Shown here piece after piece: positions 1 to 8,005 of a DNA stretch of 64,000 nucleotides. Every line of letters starts with the position of its first letter. The stretch's first letter is position 1. The notes beneath the pieces are model-generated. The model searched no databases. It had not been told where the DNA came from and saw nothing but the letters and a program-made list of their open reading frames with translations. A program made the position numbers and the translations under genes. This DNA comes from Zymomonas mobilis (GTDB lineage Bacteria; Pseudomonadota; Alphaproteobacteria; Sphingomonadales; Sphingomonadaceae), in assembly GCF_006715975.1 (NCBI RefSeq), contig NZ_VFOF01000001.1, positions 1,002,001 through 1,066,000 on the forward strand, read 5' to 3'.

Positions 1-90
1 AGATAAAACCGAATTGGAAGCTTTACCTTTATTATAAGGTGGAGGAGCGGTTTTGATGAACGAAAATTTGGAAGGGATATCTCTTTTCAT

Positions 91-118
91 TTGTTACCCT
101 TTGGGGCAAAGGGAACAA
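91..118. terminator. Strong stem-loop upstream of nadE
   Basis: CCCTTTG (97-103) pairs with CAAAGGG (107-113) around a GGG loop. The stem is extended by TTGTT (91-95) and AACAA (114-118) with one bulged A, giving about 12 pairs. No clean U tract follows, so it may be the terminator of a gene left of the window or a leader structure of nadE. The 202 bases before nadE hold no convincing gene. A 22-codon ORF at 56-124 has a good GGAGGAG ribosome site (41-47) but overlaps this hairpin. Confidence 0.45.
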
Positions 119-174
119 ACGTAAAAATTTTCGTTTTGTCTTGTACAGGCTGTTCTAAAATCTGCCTGAATTTT

Positions 175-202
175 AAGGAGGAAAGCACCGAAAGCTGCTT
201 TC
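175..202 (+). promoter_or_regulatory. nadE Shine-Dalgarno followed by a spacer hairpin
   Basis: A near-perfect AAGGAGG (175-181) sits 21 nt before the ATG at 203, too far for normal initiation. The spacer itself can fold: GAAAGCA (181-187) is fully complementary to TGCTTTC (196-202) with an 8-nt loop. Folding would bring the ribosome site right next to the start codon. The sequence shows the complementarity; a role in initiation is inference. Confidence 0.4.
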
Positions 203-1903
203 ATGATAGATAGAGCTTTCGGTCTGAAGAGCATGACTGACCGATTGACAATAATGTTAGCCCAAATTCCACAAACTGTTGGTAATTGCCGCAGTAATGC
301 GGATGCTATACTGAAAATCAGAAAAGAAGCAGGGGGTGTTGACCTTATCCTGTTTCCAGAATTGCAATTGATCGGTTATCCTCCGGAAGATTTGGTTTTA
401 AAGCCTTCTTTGTTGGCCGCAGCCAAAGAAGAGTTGCTGCGTTTAGCACAGGCAACCGCCGATGGGGGTTCCGCTTTGCTGGTGGGTACCGCATGGCAGG
501 ATGAAGGCCGCATTTTTAATGCGGTTGCCCTTTTGGATCAGGGCAAGATTGCCGCAATCCGCTATAAACATGACCTGCCCAATTACGGCACCTTTGACGA
601 AAAACGGATTTTTTCAGCAGGGCCACTGCCTGAACCTGTGCTGTTTAAGGGCGTGTCTCTCGGTATCCCTATTTGTGAAGATATTTGGACAGAAAAACTT
701 TGCGCCCATTTGAAAAAAAGAGGCGCAGAGATACTGCTTGTCCCGAATGGTAGCCCCTTTGAAAGTGGGAAATATGCTATTCGCCGCGATATTGTTACCA
801 AGCGCGTTAAGGAAACGGGATTACCCTGTCTCTATCTGAATAGAGTCGGCGGACAAGACGAGATCGTTTTTGACGGCGGTTCATTTGTTATGAATCGTGA
901 CGGCGAAATTGCTGTTTCTCTACCCCAATGGCAATCTGATCATTCTGTGACGCATTGGCATAACGCAGCGGGTGAGTGGTCTTGTGAGACTGGCGCGCAG
1001 GTTGAAATTCCGACGGGTGAAGACGGAAAATTCAGCGACATCTATCAGGCAATGATGATGGGGCTTGGCGATTATGTGCGCCAAAATGGCTTCTCTGGCG
1101 TCTTGCTTGGCTTGTCGGGCGGCATTGACAGCGCCCTTTCCGCGGCTGTGGCCGTGGATGCTTTGGGCGCGGATAAAGTCTGGTGCGTTATGCTGCCTTC
1201 CCGTTACACCAGTCAGGAAAGCCTTGACGATGCGCAGGCTTGTGCCGAGATGTTGGGATGTCGTCTAGATTCCGTTCCGATCAATCCAGCGGTTGAAGCG
1301 ATTGATCACATGCTTGCCCCACTTTTCGCTGGTAAAAAGCCGGATTTAACCGAAGAAAATATTCAGTCCCGTTTGCGCGGCGTTGTTTTGATGGCGATTT
1401 CGAATAAATTTTCTCCGATGGTGTTAACCACGGGAAATAAAAGCGAAATGGCGGTCGGCTATGCCACCCTTTATGGCGACATGAATGGCGGTTATTCCGT
1501 TTTAAAAGATCTTTATAAAACAGACGTCTTTAAAATATCCTTGTGGCGGAACAAACATAAACCCGCCAATGCATTGGGACCGGATGGTTATGTCATGCCA
1601 GAACGGGTTATTACCAAGCCGCCTTCCGCAGAATTGCGGGAGGACCAAAAAGACAGCGATTCACTGCCGCCTTATGATATATTGGATGCGATTTTGCATG
1701 GATTGATCGAAGAGGATTTATCCTGTTCCGATCTAGTCAGCCGAGGCTATGATCCGGCTTTGGTTGCGCAGATTGAAAATCTGTTGCATCGATCCGAATA
1801 TAAAAGAAAGCAGTCACCTTTGGGTGTCAAACTTGGCAGCCGCAATTTCGGTCGGGATCGCCGTTATCCGCTTTCCCATCAATTTCGTTCTTCTCATTCC
1901 TGA
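203..1903 (+). CDS. nadE: Glutamine-dependent NAD+ synthetase
   Basis: Catalyses the last step of NAD+ synthesis, amidating deamido-NAD+ with ammonia from glutamine and using ATP, in the cytosol. The N-terminal half (about residues 10-260) is a nitrilase/CN-hydrolase glutaminase domain with the expected triad context: FPELQLIGYPPEDL (Glu), YKHDLPNYG (Lys) and ICEDIW (Cys). The C-terminal half is the synthetase domain with the ATP-pyrophosphatase P-loop LSGGIDSAL and TTGNKSEMAVGY. The length of 566 aa fits two-domain alphaproteobacterial NadE. The ATG at 203 is kept because of the AAGGAGG upstream; an alternative start is Met11 at 233, whose product begins MTDRLTIMLAQ, closer to family N-termini. 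gltX follows after 12 nt, so they are probably cotranscribed. Confidence 0.95.
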   Translation: MIDRAFGLKSMTDRLTIMLAQIPQTVGNCRSNADAILKIRKEAGGVDLILFPELQLIGYPPEDLVLKPSLLAAAKEELLRLAQATADGGSALLVGTAWQDEGRIFNAVALLDQGKIAAIRYKHDLPNYGTFDEKRIFSAGPLPEPVLFKGVSLGIPICEDIWTEKLCAHLKKRGAEILLVPNGSPFESGKYAIRRDIVTKRVKETGLPCLYLNRVGGQDEIVFDGGSFVMNRDGEIAVSLPQWQSDHSVTHWHNAAGEWSCETGAQVEIPTGEDGKFSDIYQAMMMGLGDYVRQNGFSGVLLGLSGGIDSALSAAVAVDALGADKVWCVMLPSRYTSQESLDDAQACAEMLGCRLDSVPINPAVEAIDHMLAPLFAGKKPDLTEENIQSRLRGVVLMAISNKFSPMVLTTGNKSEMAVGYATLYGDMNGGYSVLKDLYKTDVFKISLWRNKHKPANALGPDGYVMPERVITKPPSAELREDQKDSDSLPPYDILDAILHGLIEEDLSCSDLVSRGYDPALVAQIENLLHRSEYKRKQSPLGVKLGSRNFGRDRRYPLSHQFRSSHS

Positions 1904-1915
1904 TCGGGTTTTTTT

Positions 1916-3250
1916 GTGATTACTACGCGCTTTGCCCCTTCGCCGACGGGCTTTTTACATGTCGGCAATATCCGCACGGCTTTGATAAACTGGCTTTATG
2001 CTCGTCATCATAATGGTCGCTTTGTTTTGCGGATTGATGATACCGATAGCGAAAGATCAACCGAAGAATATACCCAAGCTATTCGTGCCGATATGGCTTG
2101 GCTTGGGATAAATCCAGATGTTGAATACAGCCAGTCGAAACGTACGGAATTATATGAAATCCGTTTCGAAATGCTGAAGGAATCGGGGCGTCTCTATCCT
2201 TGCTATGAAACGCCTCAGGAACTGGATTTAAAACGCCGTATTGCGATTGGTCGGGGATTGCCGCCGATTTATGATCGGGCAGCGCTTAATCTGACCGTGG
2301 AAGAACGCGCCGAGTTTGAAGAAAAAGGAATCAAACCCCATTGGCGTTTCCGGTTAGACCACGATCATACGATTACGTGGAATGACCTTATTCGTGGCCC
2401 GCAGCGTTTTGATCCGGCATTGCTTTCCGATCCGGTGATCAGACGTGCGGATGGCAGCTGGCTTTATCTGTTGCCTAGTGTCATTGATGATATTGATATG
2501 GAAATCACGACGATTGTTCGTGGTGAAGATCATGTCAGCAACACCGCCACCCAAATTCAGATGTTTATGGCATTGGGTGCCGAATTGCCTGATTTTGCTC
2601 ATATGGCTTTATTGACCGGTGGCGATGCCAAGATCTCCAAGCGATTTGGGGCAGATAGTGCCGCCGATTTTAAAGCCGAGCATATCGAGCCTGTCGCTTT
2701 GGAAGCGTTACTTGCCCGCATTGGCACCAGTGATCCGGTAGAGGTTATTAGTGATTTATCCTCTCTCGTTGAGAATTTTGATTTTAGCCATTTCAGCCGT
2801 GCACCAGCCCGTTTTGATATGGCAGAATTAAAGCATCTGAACGCCCGCATTCTGCATATTACGCCTTATGAGCAAGTGTCAGATCGCTTACCAGAAGGCA
2901 TGGATGCCCATAGTTGGGAAGTTATCCGTCCGAATATTGATGCTTTGCCAGAAGCGGCTTTCTGGTGGTCTGTTGTGAAAGAAGATATTGAAACAGAGGC
3001 CTTTTCAGAGGGTGACAAGGCTTATCTCGAAGCTGCTCGTCAGATAGCGGGTGAGCTAGATTGGTCATCCAATCCGTGGAAACAATGGATTGAACTTTTG
3101 AAAAAGCAAACGGGGCGCAAAGGAAAAGAGTTATTCTTGCCTTTACGGCTAGCTTTGACTGGGCAAAGTCATGGCCCAGATATGGCGGGTTTGTTATCCC
3201 TGATTGGTCATGAAGAAGCCATTAAACGTTTGGAAAAAGCTATCAAATAA
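1916..3250 (+). CDS. gltX: Glutamyl-tRNA synthetase
   Basis: Class I aminoacyl-tRNA synthetase charging tRNA with glutamate in the cytosol. The HIGH-type signature is in PSPTGFLHVGN near residue 8 and the KMSKS-type signature is KISKR around residue 240; the VRGEDH block between them is also present. At 444 aa it is slightly shorter than the usual 465-480 aa. Alphaproteobacteria commonly carry two GluRS paralogues, and this one could be the GltX2 type that charges tRNA-Gln for later transamidation; that is inference. The start is a GTG at 1916, immediately giving the conserved MITTRFAPSPTG opening. It follows nadE by 12 nt and probably shares its transcript. Confidence 0.93.
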   Translation: MITTRFAPSPTGFLHVGNIRTALINWLYARHHNGRFVLRIDDTDSERSTEEYTQAIRADMAWLGINPDVEYSQSKRTELYEIRFEMLKESGRLYPCYETPQELDLKRRIAIGRGLPPIYDRAALNLTVEERAEFEEKGIKPHWRFRLDHDHTITWNDLIRGPQRFDPALLSDPVIRRADGSWLYLLPSVIDDIDMEITTIVRGEDHVSNTATQIQMFMALGAELPDFAHMALLTGGDAKISKRFGADSAADFKAEHIEPVALEALLARIGTSDPVEVISDLSSLVENFDFSHFSRAPARFDMAELKHLNARILHITPYEQVSDRLPEGMDAHSWEVIRPNIDALPEAAFWWSVVKEDIETEAFSEGDKAYLEAARQIAGELDWSSNPWKQWIELLKKQTGRKGKELFLPLRLALTGQSHGPDMAGLLSLIGHEEAIKRLEKAIK

Positions 3251-3269
3251 GGCGATTGATCTGGTCAGA

Positions 3270-3473
3270 TTACTTTAAAAGTTTTTTGATCAGATCAAAA
3301 ATAGAAAAACTGGTTCGATTATAAACGCGGTTATAAAGCGCTTTTTTCGGATCAGTGAGCCACCCCCAACCCCGAGGCATTCTGAGCCCGAGTTTGTTTT
3401 TGATAATACGGGTTGGAGATGTCCTGGCCGCAATACTTTTGCGAAGGCTGGGTTTTCTGATACCAAATTTCAT
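3270..3473 (-). CDS. Small basic conserved protein, function unknown
   Basis: 67 aa, very rich in Lys and Arg and without a membrane segment or signal peptide. The visible pattern is IRKPSLRKSI near the N-terminus, then GWLTDPKKALYNRVYNRTSF in the second half. I recall this layout (a basic IRKPS-KKSI start, then GW-PKKA-YN-VYN-T) from small unannotated proteins of Firmicutes and their phages, so lateral origin is possible, but I cannot verify it here. It is convergent with gltX, ending 20 nt away, and lies downstream of nothing obviously related. It may be a nucleic-acid-binding protein by charge alone. The coding call rests on the non-random composition and the recalled family. Confidence 0.55.
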   Translation of the reverse strand: MKFGIRKPSLRKSIAARTSPTRIIKNKLGLRMPRGWGWLTDPKKALYNRVYNRTSFSIFDLIKKLLK

Positions 3474-3539
3474 AATTCGATATTTAAATCCTCACAGGAT
3501 AAGGAACAAGGCCTTATCCTGTGAATGACTTCATAACGG

Positions 3540-5795
3540 TTAGATATCTTTCGAGAATCCAAAGAAGAATCCGCGTCTAGAACCATAAGAAGGTAAGCCA
3601 ACACCGACACCTTCTCCCGTTCTTATCTGGTAAACATGATCACCAATATTGGTGATATCAAAGCGCAGATCGATACCCTGTTTTTCCAAACGATACATGA
3701 TCGTGGTGTTTACCGTTGCATAAGGTGTGACGCTGGCTCCATTCGGAATCGTGTCGCCGTTAGCCAAGGTAAGATCGGTTCTTAACCCTGAGCCATAAAG
3801 AGCCGTTGCCCCTAATTGTAGGTTTTTCAAAACACCATCGTGGAAGCGATAGGAAATACCGCCGGATGCCGTCCAGCTCTGGTTATGATCCAGATAGATA
3901 TAATGCTGAGCGATATAGGCGAGATCATCTTCACCGAAGTTATATTCGCTGGATTTGATCTTTTTCCCTAAAGCTTTCTGATAGGCAAAGTTGCCATACA
4001 CACGCCAACCGCCATGGGTGTAGCTACTGTTAAAGTCGATACCCCAGATTTTACCTCGACTGTAGTTGAACGGCGTCATTAAAATAGCCTCACCGAACTG
4101 ACCTTCGTCAATTAGGTTATGCGAACGCCGGTAGTAACCATCGACACCAAAGGTAAAGTCTTTACCAATTTTTTGCTGGATACCGGCATCATAGTAGTTT
4201 TGCCGTTCCGCATAAGGCGTGGTGGCCTTGTCTACGCCCGTGGCAGCCCCCGTGGTTCCGGTAAATCGGCTGATCGTCCGATAGCCAACCAATTCGAAGG
4301 GCGGCGGTGAGAAATAGCGCGAATAACCGATATGCATAGCGGTCGATTTGGTCGGCTGCCATGTCAAATTAGCGCGTGGGCTGAATTGGTGTTCAGTCCG
4401 GTAGCTGGAGTAAAGATCAAAGCGGACGCCATAATTGAACGTCAAATTTTGAGCCAGCTTCCATTCGTCCTGTACATAGGCGCTGTAGGTGAGCTGGGTT
4501 TTTCCACTGTTATCGACGATGGATAACGGCACGGTTCCAATCTGATTACCGTCACTATCGGCGGTGAAGACGGAAGAGGTTGAGAAGGTGCTGCCGCGTT
4601 CCCGATCAAAGAAGAAACCACCGCGAAGGGTATGATGCTTGCTGACATGCCAAGAGGCATCATATTGCAATCCAAAGGCCACATTCCGGCGGGTAACCCG
4701 TTGAGCCATACCGTTAAAGATCAACTCACCGGTGACCGATGGATAATAGTCGAGCGAAGAATAGCGTCCAAAAACAGAGGCCTGCATCGAGAAAGGCCCT
4801 GAATCATGCATAAAAGCCAGCTGGGCAAAACCTGTCCGCTCTCTCTGGTTTTCATTTAGATCATTACTGCGGTAATCGGTTTGGCCATTCAGATCGAAAC
4901 CAGTGGTTCCGTTTTCACCAGGATGAATATTCTTCGGGTTCGGAATTTGGAAGTTTTGCTGCGAATAACCCGCCATCAAGGATATCCGGTTGCTGTCATC
5001 CAGAATGTGATCAAGATAGCCGAAGAAATTGCCCTGATTGCTATGATCGTGCAAAGGCGTCGAAGAGCCGTCAATGCTATCAATACCCAAGGCCGTATGG
5101 CGATATTCACCCGTTACATAATAATTGGTTGAACCCGTTGAACCACCATATTGAACGCTTGGTATAATCGTTCCATGGCTGCCACCGTAAATAGAGGCCG
5201 TGCCACCATTTTTTTGCAGGCCGCTTTTGGTCGTGATGTCAATAATACCAGCGGTTCTTAAGCCATATTGGGCAGGCAAGGCACCGGTAATCAAGTCCAT
5301 TTTATCAATCATACGGGGTGCCAAGGTCTGACCGAAAACGGAAATGCCTTCTGGCAGAACAATACCGTTAATACGGTATTGAAGATTGTTATGATCTCCA
5401 CGGATATGGACTTGGCTGAACTGATCTTGGGTCACACCCGGCATTTGCAACAGAATGTTATTCATCTGTTGGTTATAACCACCGGGAATGGCTTCGATCT
5501 GTTTTTGATCCATCGAATAAACGGTGGCACCCAGATGTGATTGAATTTGGGCGCGGGCTTCGTTCAATCTTTGTGCCGTAACCAGAATGGTATCTTTACC
5601 GGCTGCGGTCGGGGATGCGCTTGATTCCGTATTTTCTGCGCTACTTTCAGATGAGGTCGCATTATCTTCGACGGAGTGCGTATCATCCGCTGCATAAGAG
5701 GGTGATATGGTAAGAGTCGATGAAATAGCCAATACGCTGGCAACACTGCATAACTTGAATAATTTAATAGCCGATTTTTCGGAACCGCCCATCAT
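3540..5795 (-). CDS. TonB-dependent outer-membrane receptor
   Basis: Outer-membrane beta-barrel transporter energised by TonB-ExbBD; the substrate is not evident. A signal peptide (LFKLCSVASVLAISSTL, cleavage near SYA-AD) is followed by a low-complexity Ser/Glu/Thr linker, then a TonB-box-like DTILVTA and the plug domain with a MPGVTQ block, VHIRGD, YRINGIVLPEG and GIIDITTKSG. The barrel fills the remainder and ends GFFFGFSKDI, with Ile in place of the usual terminal Phe. An upstream-extended frame reaches 6011, inside leuA, but the ATG at 5795 has AGGGGG just before it and starts right ahead of the signal peptide, so I use 5795 (751 aa). It follows leuA on the same strand, but a terminator lies between them. 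Confidence 0.9.
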   Translation of the reverse strand: MMGGSEKSAIKLFKLCSVASVLAISSTLTISPSYAADDTHSVEDNATSSESSAENTESSASPTAAGKDTILVTAQRLNEARAQIQSHLGATVYSMDQKQIEAIPGGYNQQMNNILLQMPGVTQDQFSQVHIRGDHNNLQYRINGIVLPEGISVFGQTLAPRMIDKMDLITGALPAQYGLRTAGIIDITTKSGLQKNGGTASIYGGSHGTIIPSVQYGGSTGSTNYYVTGEYRHTALGIDSIDGSSTPLHDHSNQGNFFGYLDHILDDSNRISLMAGYSQQNFQIPNPKNIHPGENGTTGFDLNGQTDYRSNDLNENQRERTGFAQLAFMHDSGPFSMQASVFGRYSSLDYYPSVTGELIFNGMAQRVTRRNVAFGLQYDASWHVSKHHTLRGGFFFDRERGSTFSTSSVFTADSDGNQIGTVPLSIVDNSGKTQLTYSAYVQDEWKLAQNLTFNYGVRFDLYSSYRTEHQFSPRANLTWQPTKSTAMHIGYSRYFSPPPFELVGYRTISRFTGTTGAATGVDKATTPYAERQNYYDAGIQQKIGKDFTFGVDGYYRRSHNLIDEGQFGEAILMTPFNYSRGKIWGIDFNSSYTHGGWRVYGNFAYQKALGKKIKSSEYNFGEDDLAYIAQHYIYLDHNQSWTASGGISYRFHDGVLKNLQLGATALYGSGLRTDLTLANGDTIPNGASVTPYATVNTTIMYRLEKQGIDLRFDITNIGDHVYQIRTGEGVGVGLPSYGSRRGFFFGFSKDI

Positions 5796-5817
5796 CCCCG
5801 TTTCCCCCTGTGAAATA

Positions 5818-5835
5818 GTTATGTGATAACATAAC
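5818..5835. promoter_or_regulatory. Operator-like palindrome upstream of the TonB receptor
   Basis: GTTATG and CATAAC form perfect 6-bp arms around the spacer TGATAA, beginning 23 nt upstream of the receptor ATG at 5795. The size and position suit a dimeric repressor or activator site. It matches neither the Fur box nor the CRP consensus as I know them. The regulator is unknown. Confidence 0.35.
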
Positions 5836-5925
5836 ATTTCTAAGAGAGAAATGTCCATGAATATAAGATGAATAGTGCTAGAAAAGCTTACCAACTGTGG
5901 ATTTTGAGCGATCTGGTTAGGTAGA

Positions 5926-5960
5926 ATAAAAATGGCTCCTGCCGTAAAGGAGGAGCCATT
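5926..5960 (-). terminator. leuA terminator
   Basis: AATGGCTCCT (5931-5940) and AGGAGCCATT (5951-5960) form a 10-bp stem with a 10-nt loop. Read on the minus strand it is followed by a run of five T, a classic intrinsic terminator, placed 23 nt after the leuA stop. Confidence 0.75.
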
Positions 5961-5982
5961 AAAATAATTTCTATTTTGAAAA

Positions 5983-7683
5983 TTAACCTGCGGTATGCGG
6001 TTCAACTTCATAGGCGCGGTTAATGGCGCTTAAAACGGCGCGAACCGAAGCGGTTGCAATATCGTCGTCAACACCGACACCAAAGACAGTGCCACCCTGT
6101 GGCAAGCTGCATTCGATATAGGCGGCGGCCTGAGCCGTATTGCCATGGCTGATCGCATGTTCTTGGTAATCGAGGACTTCCAGACGAATATTGGTTATCG
6201 CTGACAATGCATCAATGATGCTGGAAATGAGACCATTGCCATGACCCTCGACTTCACGAACAGTATCACCGGCTTTTATTTTGCCGATAATAGCATAGCC
6301 ATCTTGGCCTTGCTTGACCTGAAAATCGACTAATTGGAAATGGCCGCTATTGTCGAGGTGATAATAGTCAACAAAAGCCTGCCAGATATCAGAAGAATCC
6401 AGTTCTTTTGACGAAGAATCGGCCAGTTCTTGAACCTTGCGGCTGAAATCCACCTGCATACGCCGTGGCATTTTCAGGCCTTGATCCTGTTCAATCACCC
6501 ATGCGACCCCACCTTTTCCGGATTGGGAATTCACACGGATAACGGCCTCATAAGAACGTCCTAAATCGGCGGGATCGATTGGCAGATACGGCACATCCCA
6601 TATCACATCGGTATCTTCACCAGCCGTCCGTTCGGTGCGTTTCGCGAAACCTTTCCGAATGGCATCCTGATGCGAACCAGAAAAGGCAGTAAAAACCAGA
6701 TCACCAGCATAAGGATGGCGAGGGGATACCGGTAATTCGGTGCAATATTCGACGGTCTTGATGACCTTATCAATATCGGACAGATCAATATTCGGATTGA
6801 TGGCCTGCGTATAGAGATTGAGTGCCAGCGTTACCAAGTCAACATTGCCGGTTCTTTCACCGTTGCCGAACAGGCAGCCTTCGACACGGTCAGCCCCTGC
6901 TAATAAAGCCATTTCCGCCGCTGCGATGCCCGTGCCACGATCATTATGCGGATGGACGCTGACAATGATCGAATCCCGTCTCGAGATATTGCGGCAGAAG
7001 AATTCAACCTGATCAGCATAAATATTCGGCATGGCGGCTTCGACAGTCGCCGGTAAGTTGATCGTCAAAGGCTTTTCAGGGGTTGGCTGCAAAACATCCA
7101 TAACCGCTTCGCAGACTTCCAGACTGAAATCCAATTCCGCCGTTGAAAAGGTTTCTGGGCTGTATTCAAAACGCCAATCGGTGCCTGGGCGTTTTTCAGC
7201 TTCATCGCGCAGCATCGTGACACCGGCAATCGCCAGCTTTTTTACTTCTGGCCGTTCCATATTGAAGACAATACGACGCCATGCAGGCGAAACCGCATTA
7301 TAGACATGGATGATGGCACGGTGGATACCTTCGAGGCTATCAAAGCTCTTGGTAATCAATTCCTGACGTGCCTGTGTCAGAACCTGTAAGGTGACATCTT
7401 CCGGCACGGCATTCTGATCAATCAGGCTACGGACAAAATCGAATTCAGTGGCACCAGCAGACGGAAAACCGACTTCAATTTCTTTCAATCCGATAGAGAC
7501 CAACAGGTCGAATAAACGGCGTTTTTTCTCGCCATTCATAGGATTGGCCAAGGCCTGATTACCATCCCGTAAATCGGTAGAAAGCCAGATTGGGGCTTTT
7601 TTCAAGCTATGGGAAGGCCATTGGCGGTCTGGTAAATCGATCGCAGGAAATGCGCGGTATTTTTTGGCCGGATTGCGTAACAT
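5983..7683 (-). CDS. leuA: 2-isopropylmalate synthase
   Basis: Condenses acetyl-CoA with 2-oxoisovalerate in the first committed step of leucine synthesis. The 566-aa length and the opening KYRAFPAIDLPDRQWPSHSL mark the long LeuA type also found in fungi and actinobacteria. The catalytic TIM barrel carries STDLRDGNQAL (metal/substrate motif), SVHPHNDRGTG and EGCLFGNGERTGNVDL. The C-terminal about 150 residues form the LeuA dimer/allosteric domain where leucine feedback acts in the family. The ATG at 7683 fits the family N-terminus; AGGGAT lies just upstream. The 320-nt leader carries several hairpins and a possible Leu-rich leader peptide, pointing to attenuation. Confidence 0.95.
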   Translation of the reverse strand: MLRNPAKKYRAFPAIDLPDRQWPSHSLKKAPIWLSTDLRDGNQALANPMNGEKKRRLFDLLVSIGLKEIEVGFPSAGATEFDFVRSLIDQNAVPEDVTLQVLTQARQELITKSFDSLEGIHRAIIHVYNAVSPAWRRIVFNMERPEVKKLAIAGVTMLRDEAEKRPGTDWRFEYSPETFSTAELDFSLEVCEAVMDVLQPTPEKPLTINLPATVEAAMPNIYADQVEFFCRNISRRDSIIVSVHPHNDRGTGIAAAEMALLAGADRVEGCLFGNGERTGNVDLVTLALNLYTQAINPNIDLSDIDKVIKTVEYCTELPVSPRHPYAGDLVFTAFSGSHQDAIRKGFAKRTERTAGEDTDVIWDVPYLPIDPADLGRSYEAVIRVNSQSGKGGVAWVIEQDQGLKMPRRMQVDFSRKVQELADSSSKELDSSDIWQAFVDYYHLDNSGHFQLVDFQVKQGQDGYAIIGKIKAGDTVREVEGHGNGLISSIIDALSAITNIRLEVLDYQEHAISHGNTAQAAAYIECSLPQGGTVFGVGVDDDIATASVRAVLSAINRAYEVEPHTAG

Positions 7684-7713
7684 GATTATCCCTAAAACTT
7701 CTTCATTCTGTCA

Positions 7714-7826
7714 TCTGGCGTATGTCAGCCAGACAGCAAAACCGTTTTTTACTAATGAAGTAACCCCTTAGACGTTGGCCCTTGCTGTAACAAGAAGGGC
7801 AAAGCTATCGACACGCCTAAGGGCGT
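7714..7826 (-). promoter_or_regulatory. Structured leuA leader with alternative pairings
   Basis: Three inverted repeats lie in the leader: TCTGGC (7714-7719) with GCCAGA (7728-7733), GCCCTT (7778-7783) with AAGGGC (7795-7800), and ACGCC (7813-7817) with GGCGT (7822-7826). CCCTTAG (7765-7771) can also pair with CTAAGGG (7817-7823), which would compete with the third hairpin. Mutually exclusive pairings are what an attenuator needs, but no hairpin is followed by a strong U tract, so termination versus translational control is undecided. Elsewhere the 7684-8005 spacer shows only AT-rich sequence. Confidence 0.4.
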
Positions 7827-7867
7827 ATAAGTCGTAGATTGCGTGCTATAAGGGGCAGGGAATACAT
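7817..7867 (-). CDS. Putative leucine-rich leader peptide of leuA
   Basis: A 16-codon ORF, MYSLPLIARNLRLIRP, with four Leu codons. Its stop codon falls inside a hairpin that can re-pair with a downstream CCCTTAG. There is no Shine-Dalgarno site. A plausible -10 (TATATA, 7875-7880) would place the transcription start at or next to the ATG, giving a leaderless message, as is known for the Sinorhizobium meliloti trp leader peptide. The ORF and its position are visible; the regulatory role is inference. Confidence 0.4.
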   Translation of the reverse strand: MYSLPLIARNLRLIRP

Positions 7868-7874
7868 AAAAATA

Positions 7875-7903
7875 TATATAAAAGCGCGATCAAAATAAGT
7901 CTA
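7875..7903 (-). promoter_or_regulatory. Candidate leuA promoter
   Basis: On the minus strand TAGACT (7898-7903) and TATATA (7875-7880) are separated by exactly 17 nt, with 7 nt between the -10 and the ATG of the leader ORF. The -35 is a weak match to TTGACA, and AT-rich sequence makes chance matches common. Confidence 0.35.
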
Positions 7904-8005
7904 TATAGAATCGGGATATTTTTCTTTTATTTGCGGCAAAAAATTTAAGGAGAGTTATTTAAATCTTTTGTGAAATAAAAATTAATACCCGGTTTTGATA
8001 TATTA

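Noticed and set aside
56-124. 22-codon ORF with a strong ribosome site before nadE
   Set aside because: The codons overlap a strong hairpin and show no protein character; too short to support.
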